Assembly (NCBI RefSeq): GCF_007679325.1
Contig: NZ_VEGI01000002.1
Location: 476,296 to 540,295 of the forward strand
Length of the DNA stretch: 64,000 bases
Origin: Arthrobacter sp. U41
GTDB taxonomy: Bacteria; Actinomycetota; Actinomycetes; Actinomycetales; Micrococcaceae
Direction: 5' to 3'
Part shown: piece after piece, positions 41,974 to 51,817 of the stretch
Layout of the letters: each line of letters opens with the position of its first letter
Numbering within the stretch: the stretch's first letter is position 1
Program-made: the position numbers and the translations under genes
The notes under the pieces: generated by a model
Database searches by the model: none
What the model was told of the DNA's origin: nothing
Seen by the model: only the letters and a program-made list of their open reading frames with translations

Positions 41974-43980
41974 TCAGCGGTACGTGCGGTGCAGGTTCTC
42001 CTTGACCGAGGCCCGGGGACTGGCATCGGCAATCCAGGGCCCGGTGCCCTCTGACTGGTCCAGCACCCCGGCCTCGAGCCACTGGTAGTCGCCGGCCAGG
42101 ACGTTGCGGACCAGCACGTGGTCGCCGTCGTCAGTGTTCCGCCAGAGCTGGTCGAAGTACTCGTCCACGCGCACCCGGGCCTGCTCGCAGTACGCCTCGG
42201 CAAGCTCGTAGGCGGAGGCCCCCTTCGAAGGCTCGGTCCGGAGCAGCATTTCCGCCCGGGAACAGCAGGCGGCCATGGCGAACAGTTCGGCCCCGATGTC
42301 CACAATCCGGCCCAGGAACGCCTGTTTATGCTCCAGCTTCGCCTGCCACCGGCCCATCCCGTAAAAGGTCTGCCGCGCCAGCCGCCGCGAGGACCGCTCC
42401 ACAAAGCGCAACTGCTTGGCGAGCCGACCGAAATCGCTGTAGGAACGCGGGTCCATCCCGGCCCCGGCGACGAGCTTCGGGAGCCACTTCGCATAGAAAC
42501 CGGACGCCGCTGCGGCGGCCCTGGCCTTGTCGGACAGGCTGGCGTCCTCCGAGGCGAGGTCACCGGCGGCCGCGAGGTGCGCGTCCACGGCCTCCCGGGC
42601 GATCAGCAGTTTCATGATCTCCGAGGACCCTTCGAAGATCCGGTTGATCCGCAGGTCACGGAGTTGCTGCTCGGCCGGCACGGCACGTTCGCCGCGGGCC
42701 TCGAGCGAGTCCGCGGTTTCGAAGCCGCGGCCGCCGCGGATCTGCACCAGCTCGTCCGCAATCCGGCAACTGATCTCGGTGCACCACAGCTTCGCCAGGG
42801 CGGCCTCGATCCGCACGTCCTTCTGCCCGGCGTCGGCCATTTCGGCGCACAGCTCAAACACCGCGTCCAAAGCGAAGGCGCTGGCCGCGATAAACGCAAC
42901 CTTTTTGCCCACGGCCTCATGCATGCCCACGGGCCGGCCCCACTGGATGCGGGCATTGGACCATTCGCGGGCGATCTTCAGGCTCCACCGCCCGGAGCCG
43001 ACGCAGAGCCCGGGAATCGAGAGCCGCCCGGTATTAAGCGTGGTGAGGGCGATCTTCAGGCCCTGGCCCTCGGCGCCCAGCCGGTTCGCCGCGGGCACCC
43101 TGACCTGGTGGAACCGGGTGACGCCGTTCTCGATGCCCCGCAGCCCCATAAAGGCATTGCGGTTTTCTACGGTGATGCCGGGGGAGTCCATCTCGACGAC
43201 GAAGGTGCTGATGCCGCCCTTGTGAACCGTGCCGTCCGCGTCGGTGCGGGACGGGACCACCGCCATGATCACCACCAGCTCGGCGATGACCCCGTTGGTG
43301 GTCCAGAGCTTCACGCCGTCAATGACGTAGGACTCCCCGTCGTCGGAGGGGACAGCGGTCGCTCCCATCCGGGCGGGGTCGCTGCCGACGTCGGGTTCGG
43401 TCAGCAGGAACGCGGTGATGGCACCCGCGGCGCAGCGCGGCAGGTATTCCCGTTTCTGCGCCGGCGTGCCGAAGACTTTGACGGGCTCGGGGACGCCGAT
43501 GGACTGGTGTGCGGAGAGCAGCGCGCCGAGGCTGGGATGCACGGAACCCAGCAGGGCCAGCGCCCGCCCGTAGTAGACGAGCGAGAGGCCCAGGCCGCCG
43601 TAGTCGCGGGGGATCTTCATGCCGAAGACCCCCAGCGCGGCCAGTCCCTTGAGGTACTCATCCGGGATGCGGGCGTCCCGCTCAATGGTGCGTCCGGACA
43701 TGGTGCGGCAGTAGTCGGTCAGGCGGGCCATGAACGCTTCCCCGCGTTCGACGTCGTCCGCCGGAGCCTCCGGCCAGGGGTGGATCAGGCTGAGGTCGAA
43801 ACTGCCGAGGTACAGTCCCTTGGCGAAGCTGGGTCGGTCCCAGCTGGTTTCGCGGGCGGCTTCACTGACGGCCCGCGCGTCCGCTGCGGTGGCGTCCGGG
43901 CCCAGCGTCTGGGGCGGGACTTCGGTCCCGGCGCTGCCGGCCGGATTGTCAGTGGCTGGATTTTCAACGGCGGAGCTCAT
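41974..43980 (-). CDS. Large acyl-CoA dehydrogenase
   Basis: Alpha/beta-dehydrogenation of acyl-CoA with FAD. At 668 residues it is longer than the usual 380-residue enzyme and resembles the VLCAD-like group: an N-terminal helical part, the middle beta-domain with FLLTEPDVGSDPARM and LWTTNGVIAELVV, a C-terminal helical domain with GRPVGMHEAV and RGGRGFETADSLEAR, then a 180-residue extension. RINRIFEGSSEI is typical near the catalytic region. No electron-transfer flavoprotein or thiolase gene is adjacent. AGGAGATG precedes the ATG. Confidence 0.92.
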   Translation of the reverse strand: MSSAVENPATDNPAGSAGTEVPPQTLGPDATAADARAVSEAARETSWDRPSFAKGLYLGSFDLSLIHPWPEAPADDVERGEAFMARLTDYCRTMSGRTIERDARIPDEYLKGLAALGVFGMKIPRDYGGLGLSLVYYGRALALLGSVHPSLGALLSAHQSIGVPEPVKVFGTPAQKREYLPRCAAGAITAFLLTEPDVGSDPARMGATAVPSDDGESYVIDGVKLWTTNGVIAELVVIMAVVPSRTDADGTVHKGGISTFVVEMDSPGITVENRNAFMGLRGIENGVTRFHQVRVPAANRLGAEGQGLKIALTTLNTGRLSIPGLCVGSGRWSLKIAREWSNARIQWGRPVGMHEAVGKKVAFIAASAFALDAVFELCAEMADAGQKDVRIEAALAKLWCTEISCRIADELVQIRGGRGFETADSLEARGERAVPAEQQLRDLRINRIFEGSSEIMKLLIAREAVDAHLAAAGDLASEDASLSDKARAAAAASGFYAKWLPKLVAGAGMDPRSYSDFGRLAKQLRFVERSSRRLARQTFYGMGRWQAKLEHKQAFLGRIVDIGAELFAMAACCSRAEMLLRTEPSKGASAYELAEAYCEQARVRVDEYFDQLWRNTDDGDHVLVRNVLAGDYQWLEAGVLDQSEGTGPWIADASPRASVKENLHRTYR

Positions 43981-44044
43981 TGGGCATCTCCTCTAACCGG
44001 GGTTACCGGCTCGAGCCCTGGATCCGCCGTGGGTGGAGGACCCT

Positions 44045-44380
44045 TCAGCTGTCCCGCAATACTACCCGCGGGTAGGTGCCGGTACTAGGGGCCGGTTGGC
44101 CCATCATTTCGGCCGCCATGTCCCCGAGCTCGCCGGCGAAGTCTCCCGGCAGATCCACAGTTGACGCATGGTGGACCAGCCGGGCCCAGCCGTGGTTGAT
44201 ACCGTGGACAAGCCCCAGAACGACGTTTGCCGCCAAGATCCAGGCGAGCCGGCCGATGCCCAGCAGGACCAGGGCCGCGAACGATGCCGTCATCATGAAG
44301 AGTGTGATTACCAGGGCAAACACGAGTGTTCCCATGAACACCAGCGTCGCCGTTTCCACTGCGCTTAGGTCGAACTGCAT
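44045..44380 (-). CDS. Small membrane protein
   Basis: A 111-residue protein with two N-terminal helices (about 8-40 and 42-62, ETATLVFMGTLVFALVITLF and LGIGRLAWILAANVVLGLV) and a hydrophilic acidic tail with GELGDMAAEMMGQPAP. No known family. Its N-terminus resembles that of the protein at 39494-40150 (the shared pattern LGTL/MGTL...GIGRL or GLGRL), which suggests paralogy. It stands alone between the acyl-CoA dehydrogenase and the Jet operon, opposite strand to the latter. Confidence 0.6.
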   Translation of the reverse strand: MQFDLSAVETATLVFMGTLVFALVITLFMMTASFAALVLLGIGRLAWILAANVVLGLVHGINHGWARLVHHASTVDLPGDFAGELGDMAAEMMGQPAPSTGTYPRVVLRDS

Positions 44381-44701
44381 TCTTCCCCCTGCACCATTGC
44401 TTCGGCTGAGTCAGTAGCCCGAGCGTAGGGCGGGGGGAGATCGCCAGCCAGAGTCGCGGGCCCGTGCCGCGGGTCTTGATACGGGATCGAAATGCTACCG
44501 GGCCGTAGGTCACAGCTCGGTCGCGGAAACCCTCACCGGCAGCGGTCCCGGTGCCGGCTGCGACTGCGGCCGCCCACGCTGCCGCCCCGACGCGGCCGCC
44601 CACCCGATGAAGGGGAACCGGGGCCTGCGTTAACCTTGTAGCTGGCAGTTTTTCCGTATCCGCTGCCCGGTCCCTATCCCACGGCAGCTGAAGGAGAGTG
44701 C
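44381..44701. other. Intergenic region upstream of the Jet operon
   Basis: No coding region is seen. It includes a CACCGG/CCGGTG inverted repeat (44534-44553) and a lower-GC stretch near 44630-44670 with runs of T that may hold the promoter of the jetABC operon. No -35/-10 pair with proper spacing could be fixed. AAGGAGAG lies directly before the GTG of jetA. Confidence 0.4.
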
Positions 44702-46150
44702 GTGTCCCGCTCCGCTCTGTCCTCCGCCGACGCCATCAGCGCCCGGCTGCGGGACCTAGAACTCCTCACCAAAGGCCCCGCCTGGGCACTGACCCGCTCG
44801 GCGCCGTGGGTGATCGCCGTGCTGCAGGCGTCCTTTACCCGCACCCGGCCGCAGTTGCCGCTGGAACAGTTCCACGCCGACGTCGACGCCTTCCTGGAGC
44901 AGCTCCGCCGCCAGGAACCGGGGCTGGGCGGCTCGGCGAACGGGAAGACGTTTGGCGACGAGTGGACCCGGAAAAACTTCCTGACCCGCCGGAACCAGTC
45001 CGGCCAGATCGTGTACGAAGTCACCGAACCCGCGGCCCGCGTCCTCGCCTTCCTGGACAGCCTCTCCAGCGAACGCTCCACCCTCAACGGCTCGCGGCTG
45101 GGCACCCTGCTGGGCGACGTTGAGAAGCTCGCGAATGAGACGAACCCGGATCAAAGCGCCCGGCTGGAGTCCCTCGAGGAGGAAATCGGCGAACGGCGCC
45201 AGTTGATCGAGGACATCAGCTCCGGTGATTTTGACGGCCTGCTCGACGACGAGGAAGCCGTGGAGGCCGCCGGGAACATCCTGGACCTCGCCGCCAGCCT
45301 GCCCGCTGACTACAAGAAGATGCGCGACCGGATCGAGGAGCTCGTGGGGGAGCTCCGCAACCAGATCATCGAGGAGTCCCTGAGCAAGGGCGCCACGATG
45401 GCGCAGGTGCTGGAGGCGGACAAGCGGCTCCGGCAGAGCCCCGAGGGCAGGACCTTCCGGTCCTTCACGGCCTTCCTGGAGGATCCGCAGCAGCAGCTGC
45501 GCTTCCGGTCGGCGATCGGCGAAGTGCTGAGCCGGCAGTTCGCGGACGACCTCCGCCACGAGGAACGCGAGACGCTCAAGAACCTGGTGGCGGAACTGCG
45601 CACCCAGCACAGCCAGATCCAGCGGATCTACGGCAAGCTCAGCGAAAGCCTCAACACCTACGTCCAGAGCGACGACTTCCGCCAGTCCGTCCGGCTCCGC
45701 AAGGTCCTCCGGGAAGCCGAGCAGGCCATCCGCTCCCTGCCGTACGAACGCGAACGCCCCGGGCTGGTCCGCGGCCCCGTGCTGTTCAACGCCGGCTTCG
45801 AGTCCCTGTCCATGGTCAAACTCTTCGACCCGGACGAGTTCGCGGCGCCGCCCAAGCTGGCTGACCCGATCGCTTTCAGCGACTCGGACCGGGTGCGCTC
45901 GCCGCGCACCGGCAAGGCCAAGCCGGAGGCCATCCGTGCCGCGTTCGCCGGCGCCTCCACCCTGGCCGAGGCCTGGGAACGGCTCCCGGCCGGGGAACGC
46001 CACATCAACTCGATCCGCGGGCTGCTCTCCCACGCCCTGCACGAAGGGGCCGGGTTCGACCGCGAGGCCTGGGACACCCTCGACTTCGAACAGATCGACG
46101 GCTCCACGCGCACCGCGTACCTGCCGGTCGTCACGCTCAAGAAGGACTGA
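44702..46150 (+). CDS. jetA: Wadjet/MksF-like protein JetA (DUF3375)
   Basis: A 482-residue DUF3375 protein, the kleisin-type subunit of type I Wadjet (equivalent to MksF). It begins with a winged-helix region ([38 protein letters not shown]) and has long charged helices in the middle (residues 140-350). The C-terminus [19 protein letters not shown] suits contact with the ATPase head. It would bridge the JetC heads and bind JetB. The GTG start has AAGGAGAG upstream. JetB begins two bases after the stop, so the three genes form one operon. Confidence 0.85.
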   Translation: MSRSALSSADAISARLRDLELLTKGPAWALTRSAPWVIAVLQASFTRTRPQLPLEQFHADVDAFLEQLRRQEPGLGGSANGKTFGDEWTRKNFLTRRNQSGQIVYEVTEPAARVLAFLDSLSSERSTLNGSRLGTLLGDVEKLANETNPDQSARLESLEEEIGERRQLIEDISSGDFDGLLDDEEAVEAAGNILDLAASLPADYKKMRDRIEELVGELRNQIIEESLSKGATMAQVLEADKRLRQSPEGRTFRSFTAFLEDPQQQLRFRSAIGEVLSRQFADDLRHEERETLKNLVAELRTQHSQIQRIYGKLSESLNTYVQSDDFRQSVRLRKVLREAEQAIRSLPYERERPGLVRGPVLFNAGFESLSMVKLFDPDEFAAPPKLADPIAFSDSDRVRSPRTGKAKPEAIRAAFAGASTLAEAWERLPAGERHINSIRGLLSHALHEGAGFDREAWDTLDFEQIDGSTRTAYLPVVTLKKD

Positions 46151-46152
46151 AG

Positions 46153-47157
46153 ATGACTGAACTTTCCCACGACACGGTGGAAGCCACGGCCGTGACGGCC
46201 GACGGTGCGGAGCCGGCGTCCGAGCCCGCACGCCACGTCCACGCAGACCCCTTCACGGTCACCCCGCGTGACACGTTCGTCGACGGCGCCGCGCTGTTCC
46301 CGGGGGACACCGGCGTCCTCCCGATGAAGGTCCGCCAGGCCCTCGTGAAGCTCCTCAAGGGCCCGTACATCGACGGCGGCCGGGACGAAAAGCTGTGGAC
46401 CACCCTGCTGGACAACCAGTTGATCCTCCGCAGCCGGCTCTCCGAACTCTTCCTGACCCTGCAGCTGGACCACGAACGCAAAGTGGCAGTGCTGCGCCCC
46501 GTGGACCCCGAAGCCATCGGCGGCAGCACCCGCTCCAGCATCCTGCGCCAGCAGCGCGCCCTCAGCCGGGTCGAGACCATCGTCCTGCTGCGCCTGCGCC
46601 TGCTCCTGGACCGCCACGTCACGGCCCAGACAGACCCGACCATCACGCGCGAGGAAATCGCCGAACTCGTGGCCCACTACCAGCCCTCCGGCCAGCAGGA
46701 CGCCCTCCGCGATTCCGACGTGGTCAACCGCGCCATCACCAAGCTCCTGGCCCGCCAGCTCCTCCTCGCCACCGGCCTGGACGAGGTCTACACCATCTCC
46801 AACGCCCTCCCCCTGGCCCTCCCCTTCGAAAACATCGGAGACATCCCCGCCCAGATCGACGCCCTGGTCGCAGCCTCCACAGATCAGTCCGGAACGGAGC
46901 CCCTGCTGGAGCTCGACGGCGACAACGAGGCGAACACCGACGCGGACGAAGCTGAAGGCGACGACGACAGCGACGACGAGACGGTCGCCCAAGGTGACCT
47001 GACAAACGAAGACGACGACGGCGATGCCGCCCCGGGAGTGGCATCGGGCCTGTCGGAGCCGGCAGCATCGTCCGCAGGACGAATGCTGTCCGGCGCAGGG
47101 GCGGGGGCGGCATCGCCGTCGTCGTCGGACGCAACCACGGACGGAGAAGCCAAGTGA
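46153..47157 (+). CDS. jetB: Wadjet/MksE-like protein JetB (DUF4194)
   Basis: A 334-residue DUF4194 protein, the KITE-type subunit (equivalent to MksE). The conserved part (residues about 45-235) has [20 protein letters not shown], the [20 protein letters not shown] block and [13 protein letters not shown] near its end. Uncommonly, about 85 further residues are an acidic, Ala/Ser-rich tail (from [20 protein letters not shown] onwards), which the family core does not need. AAGGACTGAAG precedes the ATG. The stop overlaps the GTG of jetC (GTGA). Confidence 0.85.
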   Translation: MTELSHDTVEATAVTADGAEPASEPARHVHADPFTVTPRDTFVDGAALFPGDTGVLPMKVRQALVKLLKGPYIDGGRDEKLWTTLLDNQLILRSRLSELFLTLQLDHERKVAVLRPVDPEAIGGSTRSSILRQQRALSRVETIVLLRLRLLLDRHVTAQTDPTITREEIAELVAHYQPSGQQDALRDSDVVNRAITKLLARQLLLATGLDEVYTISNALPLALPFENIGDIPAQIDALVAASTDQSGTEPLLELDGDNEANTDADEAEGDDDSDDETVAQGDLTNEDDDGDAAPGVASGLSEPAASSAGRMLSGAGAGAASPSSSDATTDGEAK

Positions 47158-50100
47158 GCATCGCGACAATGCTCCCGCTGGGCGAGCTCACCAACCCCGG
47201 CCAGATGCGCCTCGCCCTCGTGCAGGTAGTCAACTGGGGCACTTTCCACGGCGCCCACACCATGCACGTGGACCGCAACGGCACCCTGCTCACGGGCAAT
47301 TCCGGCGTCGGCAAGTCCACGCTGTTCGACGCGATGCTCCGGGTCTTCGATGCCCGGCCCCGGTCCAACGAGGCCGCGGCCCAGCGCGCGGGCGGCGCGG
47401 TGGAGGACAAACGCACCACGTTTACGTACATGCGCGGCAAAGTGGGGGATAAGGCGGTGGGCGAGGGCTCGGCCAGCGCGTTCCAACGCCCCGGTGCCAC
47501 CTGGTCCGCCGTCGCCCTGACCTTCGACAACGCCGCGGGCACCCGGGTGACGGCCTCGGCGCTGTTCGACCTGCCCAAGAACGGGACCGAGTCCAGTGTG
47601 GGCCGGTACTACCTGATCGACAACAAGCCGCTGGACCTCACGGCACTTGAGGGCATCGCGGAGAAGCGCTTCACCAAATCGGCGCTGGACGCGGTCTTCC
47701 CGGACGCCCAGATCTTCGACGTCCACAAGGCCTTCGCGGAGCGTTTCCGGCGCCTGCTCGGCATCAATTCGGACCAGGCCCTGCCGCTGCTGCGCGTCAT
47801 CCAGGCCGGCAAGGGCCTGGGCGGCAGCGTGAACAACTTCTTCCGCGACCAGGTCCTGGACGCGCCCGCCACCCTCACCGCGGCGGACGACGTCGTCGAG
47901 GAATTCAGCAACCTGATGTCCATCCGGCAGCGCCTCGAGGACGTCCGGCAGCAGCGCGACCAGCTGGCACCGGTCCCCGGGCTGAACAGGGACTACGCCC
48001 AGTCCCTGCTCGATGCGAACCGGCTCCGGGAGCTCGCCGGCGAGGAATTCGAAGCGTACAAGCAGCAGCTGGCCGTGACCGTCCATGAGAAGACGCTGGC
48101 CCGGTTCAAGGAGCTGGCCCAGGCGAAGGCCAGGGAACTCGGCGCCGAGCGGGGCATCCGGGATGGACTGGCCAAGGAGCTGCGCCAGCTCGAGGCTGAC
48201 TACAACAACCAGGGCGGCAACGCGATCTCCGCGATCGAGCAGTCGCTCGAAAACGCCCGGGTGGGGCTCAAACTCCGCCAGCAGGTGGAGGAATCGGCAC
48301 GCAAGGCGCTCTCCGACGCCGGCCTGGAACTTCAGTGGACCTCGGCGGGCTGGGAACAGGCACACGAACACGCGGCCGCCCGCTCGGCCGAACTGAAGGA
48401 CGACTCGGAGGCCCTCAAAGAGCTGCGGTTCGAGGCCTTCGATTCTCACGCGACCCGGAAACGCGAGCTCGCCGCGGCCCAGCAGGAGCTGGTTTCGCTC
48501 AAGACACGCAAGTCCCTGCTGCCGCCGTCGAGCATTGAAAACCGCAGCGCCATCGCGGCGGCCACCGGCGTCCCCGAGGAGCAGATGCCGTTCGGCGGCG
48601 AGCTGATCGACCTCGCCGACGGCCAGGAGCAGTGGCGCCCGGCCGCGGAGCGCGCGCTGCGCAGCCTCGCCACCACCATGCTGGTCCCGGGCGAGCACTT
48701 CGCCGCCGTCACCCGCTACCTCAATGACCACTCCGTCCGCGGCGCCCTGCGCGCCGTGGATGTCTCCAAGCCCCTGGCCGGCGGGGCGCTGGCCGTGGAG
48801 GACGCGGCCGACGGCGATCTGCTCACCAAACTGGACATCCTCACCCTGGGCCCCAACGCCGCGGCAGGGGAGTGGGTCCGGGAACGGATCGCCCTCGACT
48901 TCGCGTACCCGTGCGTTGAAGACCCGGACCAGCTGGCGGGGCTGGACAAGGGTCTGAGCCTGGGCGGTGTGGTGAAGCGGAACCGCCACACCGTGGAAAA
49001 GGACGACCGCTTCACCGGCCGGCAGGACTATGTCCTCGGCTTCGACAACGCCGCCAAGCTCGAACTCGTGGCGGCCCAGGTGGAGGACCTGCAGCAGGAA
49101 CTGGCCAAGGCGGCCGAACTCGCGCAGAACCGGGAGGAATCGCACCAGGGGATGACCCGGCAGCTGGAGGCCCTGCGGCGCGTGGCCGAGGACCACCGGC
49201 CCTGGGAACAGGTCTCGGCCGTTGTGGCCGCAGACGAACTCGCCCGGATCGAGCAGCGGCTCAAGGACGCCCTTGCCGCGCAGGCAGACCTCGAACCGCT
49301 ACGCGCCAACATCGAGACGGCCCGGCTCAAGCATCAGTCCAGCACCGAGGCCGCGGCCGTGCTGCAGAGCGAATACAAGGCCGTCGACGCCCAGCTGTCC
49401 ACGGCCGATTCGCTGCTGGACGCCGCGCGGGCGCGCTTGGAACAGTCGCCGCCGTCGGAGGCAACCGTCACGGCCCTGGAGCCTTATCTTGCCGCCTTCG
49501 GCGGCGTCAGCGACATCACGGAGATGCACGAGCTGGACAACCTCGCCAACCAGGTCCGCACCCGGCTCCTCGCCGAGCTGCATACGGCCGAATCACGCGG
49601 GCAGGCCACTTCGGAGCGGCTCACCCGCATCTTCGAGGGCTTCGTGCGCGAGTGTGGGACATCGATTTCCGCGGACCACGGCACCGCGATCGGCGCCGCC
49701 GGGGAGTTCGAAGCCCGGTACCACGCCATTGTCAGCGACGGGCTGCCCGCGCAGGAGGCCGAATTCCGGCAGTTCTTCAATCAGCGCACCCACGAATCCT
49801 TCAGCACCCTGCTGCACCTGCTCGACGAGGAACGCCGGTCCATCACCAGCCGCATCCTGCCCCTGAACGGAATCCTGTCCGAGGTGAACTTCCATGAAGG
49901 CAGCTTCCTGGAACTCGACATCAAGCAGACGCTGCCGGCCAGCGCGAAGCAGTTCAAGGACGCCATCCAGAACGCGCTGAAGGTCCGGCACACCCGGCCG
50001 GGGAAGGCGGTCGCCGCAACGGCCGCCGCAGCCGGCGCGGAGACGGACGACGACGCCGAGCTCACCAACCGCTACAAGTCGCTCGAAACGCTGGTGAAGC

Positions 50101-50660
50101 GGCTGGGCTCGCAGACCCCGGAGGACCGGCGCTGGCGCGCCGAGGTGCTGGACGTCCGCGGACACGTCTTCATCCAGTGCAAGGAACACCGTGAAGTCGC
50201 GGGTTCCGGTTCCAAGGCCGCATCGAAGGGCGGCGGTAAGTCCCGTGCAGCCAAGACCGAGGTCTTTATGCATGCGGACACCGGCTCGATGTCGGGCGGC
50301 GAGCGGCAGCGCTTCACCGCCTTCATCATGGCCGCGGCGCTGAGCTACCAGCTGGGCATCGCCGAGCAGGGCTTCACCACCTACGGCACGGTCATGATGG
50401 ACGAGGCCTTTGTCCTGGCCTCGGAGGAATTCGCCGGCGCCGGCATCAAAGCCCTGCATGAGTTCGGCTTCCAGTTGCTCCTGGCCGCGCCGGAAAACGT
50501 CATCGACCTGTCCCGGCACCTTGGCTCCGTCACCGAGATCCTGCGGGACAAACGCACCAACCGCTCGGGCGTCCTGACGGCCCCGGTGATCGCGCCGGGG
50601 CCCGCCTCGGCCGGCAGCTGGCGCTCCGAGGCGAACCCGGTGGACATCGTCCTGCGCTAA
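47154..50660 (+). CDS. jetC: Wadjet/MksB-like SMC ATPase JetC
   Basis: A 1168-residue SMC-type ATPase, the motor of the condensin. Walker A is GNSGVGKS (residues 48-55) after an N-terminal beta region ([17 protein letters not shown]). Long coiled-coil stretches are interrupted by a central globular region near 450-610. The C-terminal head has the ABC signature SGGERQR (about 1047) and Walker [12 protein letters not shown] with Asp1083-Glu1084. Just before the signature is a Gly/Ser/Lys-rich insert. With JetA and JetB it should form an ATP-driven DNA-loop-extruding complex. No jetD nuclease gene follows. Confidence 0.9.
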   Translation: MSIATMLPLGELTNPGQMRLALVQVVNWGTFHGAHTMHVDRNGTLLTGNSGVGKSTLFDAMLRVFDARPRSNEAAAQRAGGAVEDKRTTFTYMRGKVGDKAVGEGSASAFQRPGATWSAVALTFDNAAGTRVTASALFDLPKNGTESSVGRYYLIDNKPLDLTALEGIAEKRFTKSALDAVFPDAQIFDVHKAFAERFRRLLGINSDQALPLLRVIQAGKGLGGSVNNFFRDQVLDAPATLTAADDVVEEFSNLMSIRQRLEDVRQQRDQLAPVPGLNRDYAQSLLDANRLRELAGEEFEAYKQQLAVTVHEKTLARFKELAQAKARELGAERGIRDGLAKELRQLEADYNNQGGNAISAIEQSLENARVGLKLRQQVEESARKALSDAGLELQWTSAGWEQAHEHAAARSAELKDDSEALKELRFEAFDSHATRKRELAAAQQELVSLKTRKSLLPPSSIENRSAIAAATGVPEEQMPFGGELIDLADGQEQWRPAAERALRSLATTMLVPGEHFAAVTRYLNDHSVRGALRAVDVSKPLAGGALAVEDAADGDLLTKLDILTLGPNAAAGEWVRERIALDFAYPCVEDPDQLAGLDKGLSLGGVVKRNRHTVEKDDRFTGRQDYVLGFDNAAKLELVAAQVEDLQQELAKAAELAQNREESHQGMTRQLEALRRVAEDHRPWEQVSAVVAADELARIEQRLKDALAAQADLEPLRANIETARLKHQSSTEAAAVLQSEYKAVDAQLSTADSLLDAARARLEQSPPSEATVTALEPYLAAFGGVSDITEMHELDNLANQVRTRLLAELHTAESRGQATSERLTRIFEGFVRECGTSISADHGTAIGAAGEFEARYHAIVSDGLPAQEAEFRQFFNQRTHESFSTLLHLLDEERRSITSRILPLNGILSEVNFHEGSFLELDIKQTLPASAKQFKDAIQNALKVRHTRPGKAVAATAAAAGAETDDDAELTNRYKSLETLVKRLGSQTPEDRRWRAEVLDVRGHVFIQCKEHREVAGSGSKAASKGGGKSRAAKTEVFMHADTGSMSGGERQRFTAFIMAAALSYQLGIAEQGFTTYGTVMMDEAFVLASEEFAGAGIKALHEFGFQLLLAAPENVIDLSRHLGSVTEILRDKRTNRSGVLTAPVIAPGPASAGSWRSEANPVDIVLR

Positions 50661-50863
50661 CCGGGCGTTACGAAGCCGAAATATAACAAATCGGTGGATT
50701 CAAAGTAGGGGCTCTGGCGGGGATCTTGGCGTCGGTGCCAGTCTTTAGAGCATCATCCCTTCGCCCGCGTTCCACCAGGGCCGTAGCGGAAACACGCAAG
50801 CCGTAACGGACCAGGCCGTACCTCCCTGCGGAGCTCAAGGGCGTTCTCGTGGAAGGCATAACT

Positions 50864-51595
50864 ATGCGCCCTGCACATCGCACACCCATCGTGGCAGCCC
50901 TCACGGCCGCAGCCGCCCTCGCCGTGGGAAGCTGCGGGACGGCGGCCTCCGGCGGCACGGCGGCCTCCGGCGGCACGCCGCCGTCTGCCGTCCCGGCTCC
51001 GTCGGGTTCGACGAACGCCACTCCCGTGCCGGGGGCACCCGGTCCGTCATCGTCGGAGGGCGCTGTCCCGTCGTCGTCCGCCCCCGCCCCTGCCGGGAAG
51101 GAGTCTTTTACGTTCCCGGATGGCCGCCTGTCCTTCGAGTATCCTGCGGGCTGGCGGGTGGAACTCTTCACGGGCGAGCAGAAGCCTGCGACGTCGGCAA
51201 CAGCAACGGTCTTTGACGACAGCGGCACTGTGCAAGCCACGATCTACTCCGGCAAGTTTGCGGACGGAGTGAGCTTCCCGGTTGCCCGGACGGTGTTCGA
51301 GTCCGCGCCGGTACCAGGCCTCGGGCAGGCGTCGGCTCCGGCCGGCCACTATTCCTTCTACGTGGACCGCATGGCTGACAAGCCGACGTACCGCATGCAC
51401 CTCACTGCGGGAGTGCCGCAGCAGGGGGACGGATCCGCGCTGGACGGGATCATTCGCGTGGGCGAGGGCGTCCTGGTGGCCGAGGTGAAATTCATCGACA
51501 ATCCCTTCGAGAGTGACGCAGCGGCCAAGTCCTGGCTTGCGGGCGCTGAAGGGCAATCACTTAAAGCACTGCTGTTGAGCATCGCCTACCGCTGA
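50864..51595 (+). CDS. Putative lipoprotein
   Basis: A 243-residue exported protein. The signal peptide ends in AVGSC (lipobox near residue 28), followed by a 55-residue Ser/Pro/Gly linker that contains a direct repeat of TAASGG, then a folded domain starting SFTFPDGRLSFEYPAGWRVE, a PsbP/LpqN-like opening common in actinobacterial lipoproteins. ATG 50864 is preferred over GTG 50849 for the signal peptide and GGAAGG spacing. It lies 203 bases after jetC, a gap too long to suggest it belongs to that operon. Confidence 0.75.
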   Translation: MRPAHRTPIVAALTAAAALAVGSCGTAASGGTAASGGTPPSAVPAPSGSTNATPVPGAPGPSSSEGAVPSSSAPAPAGKESFTFPDGRLSFEYPAGWRVELFTGEQKPATSATATVFDDSGTVQATIYSGKFADGVSFPVARTVFESAPVPGLGQASAPAGHYSFYVDRMADKPTYRMHLTAGVPQQGDGSALDGIIRVGEGVLVAEVKFIDNPFESDAAAKSWLAGAEGQSLKALLLSIAYR

Positions 51596-51766
51596 CCGCG
51601 GGCGGGCGGCTTTCCGGCCCGGCGGCTTCCGCGCCCGAGGCAACGCGGGGTCATTCCGTGCCCATCATCCCCGCGGGGGCGGGCCGTAGGTGACTAGGCG
51701 TTGCTTTTAAGGTCACAAGGACACAGCAACCGGCAATTACGTTACGAAAGGTTTGCTTAATTACCC

Positions 51767-51785
51767 CAAGGATAGGCTAGCCTTA
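51767..51785 (+). promoter_or_regulatory. DtxR/IdeR-type iron box
   Basis: CAAGGATAGGCTAGCCTTA matches the 19-bp consensus TTAGGTTAGGCTAACCTAA at 14 positions, including the core TAGGCTA. It lies 33 bases upstream of the substrate-binding protein gene, in the proper place to repress the iron uptake operon when iron is sufficient. Confidence 0.82.
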
Positions 51786-51817
51786 CTTACGTTCGCATCA
51801 TTGACCTAAGGAATCCC

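Noticed and set aside
46884..49196. Open minus-strand frame of about 770 codons opposite jetB and jetC.
   Set aside because: It is the antisense shadow of the Jet genes, with no motif or ribosome binding site of its own.
50661..50863. Possible remnant of jetD just after jetC.
   Set aside because: The gap is only about 200 bases; no frame there resembles a nuclease or Toprim segment, and the next gene is a lipoprotein.
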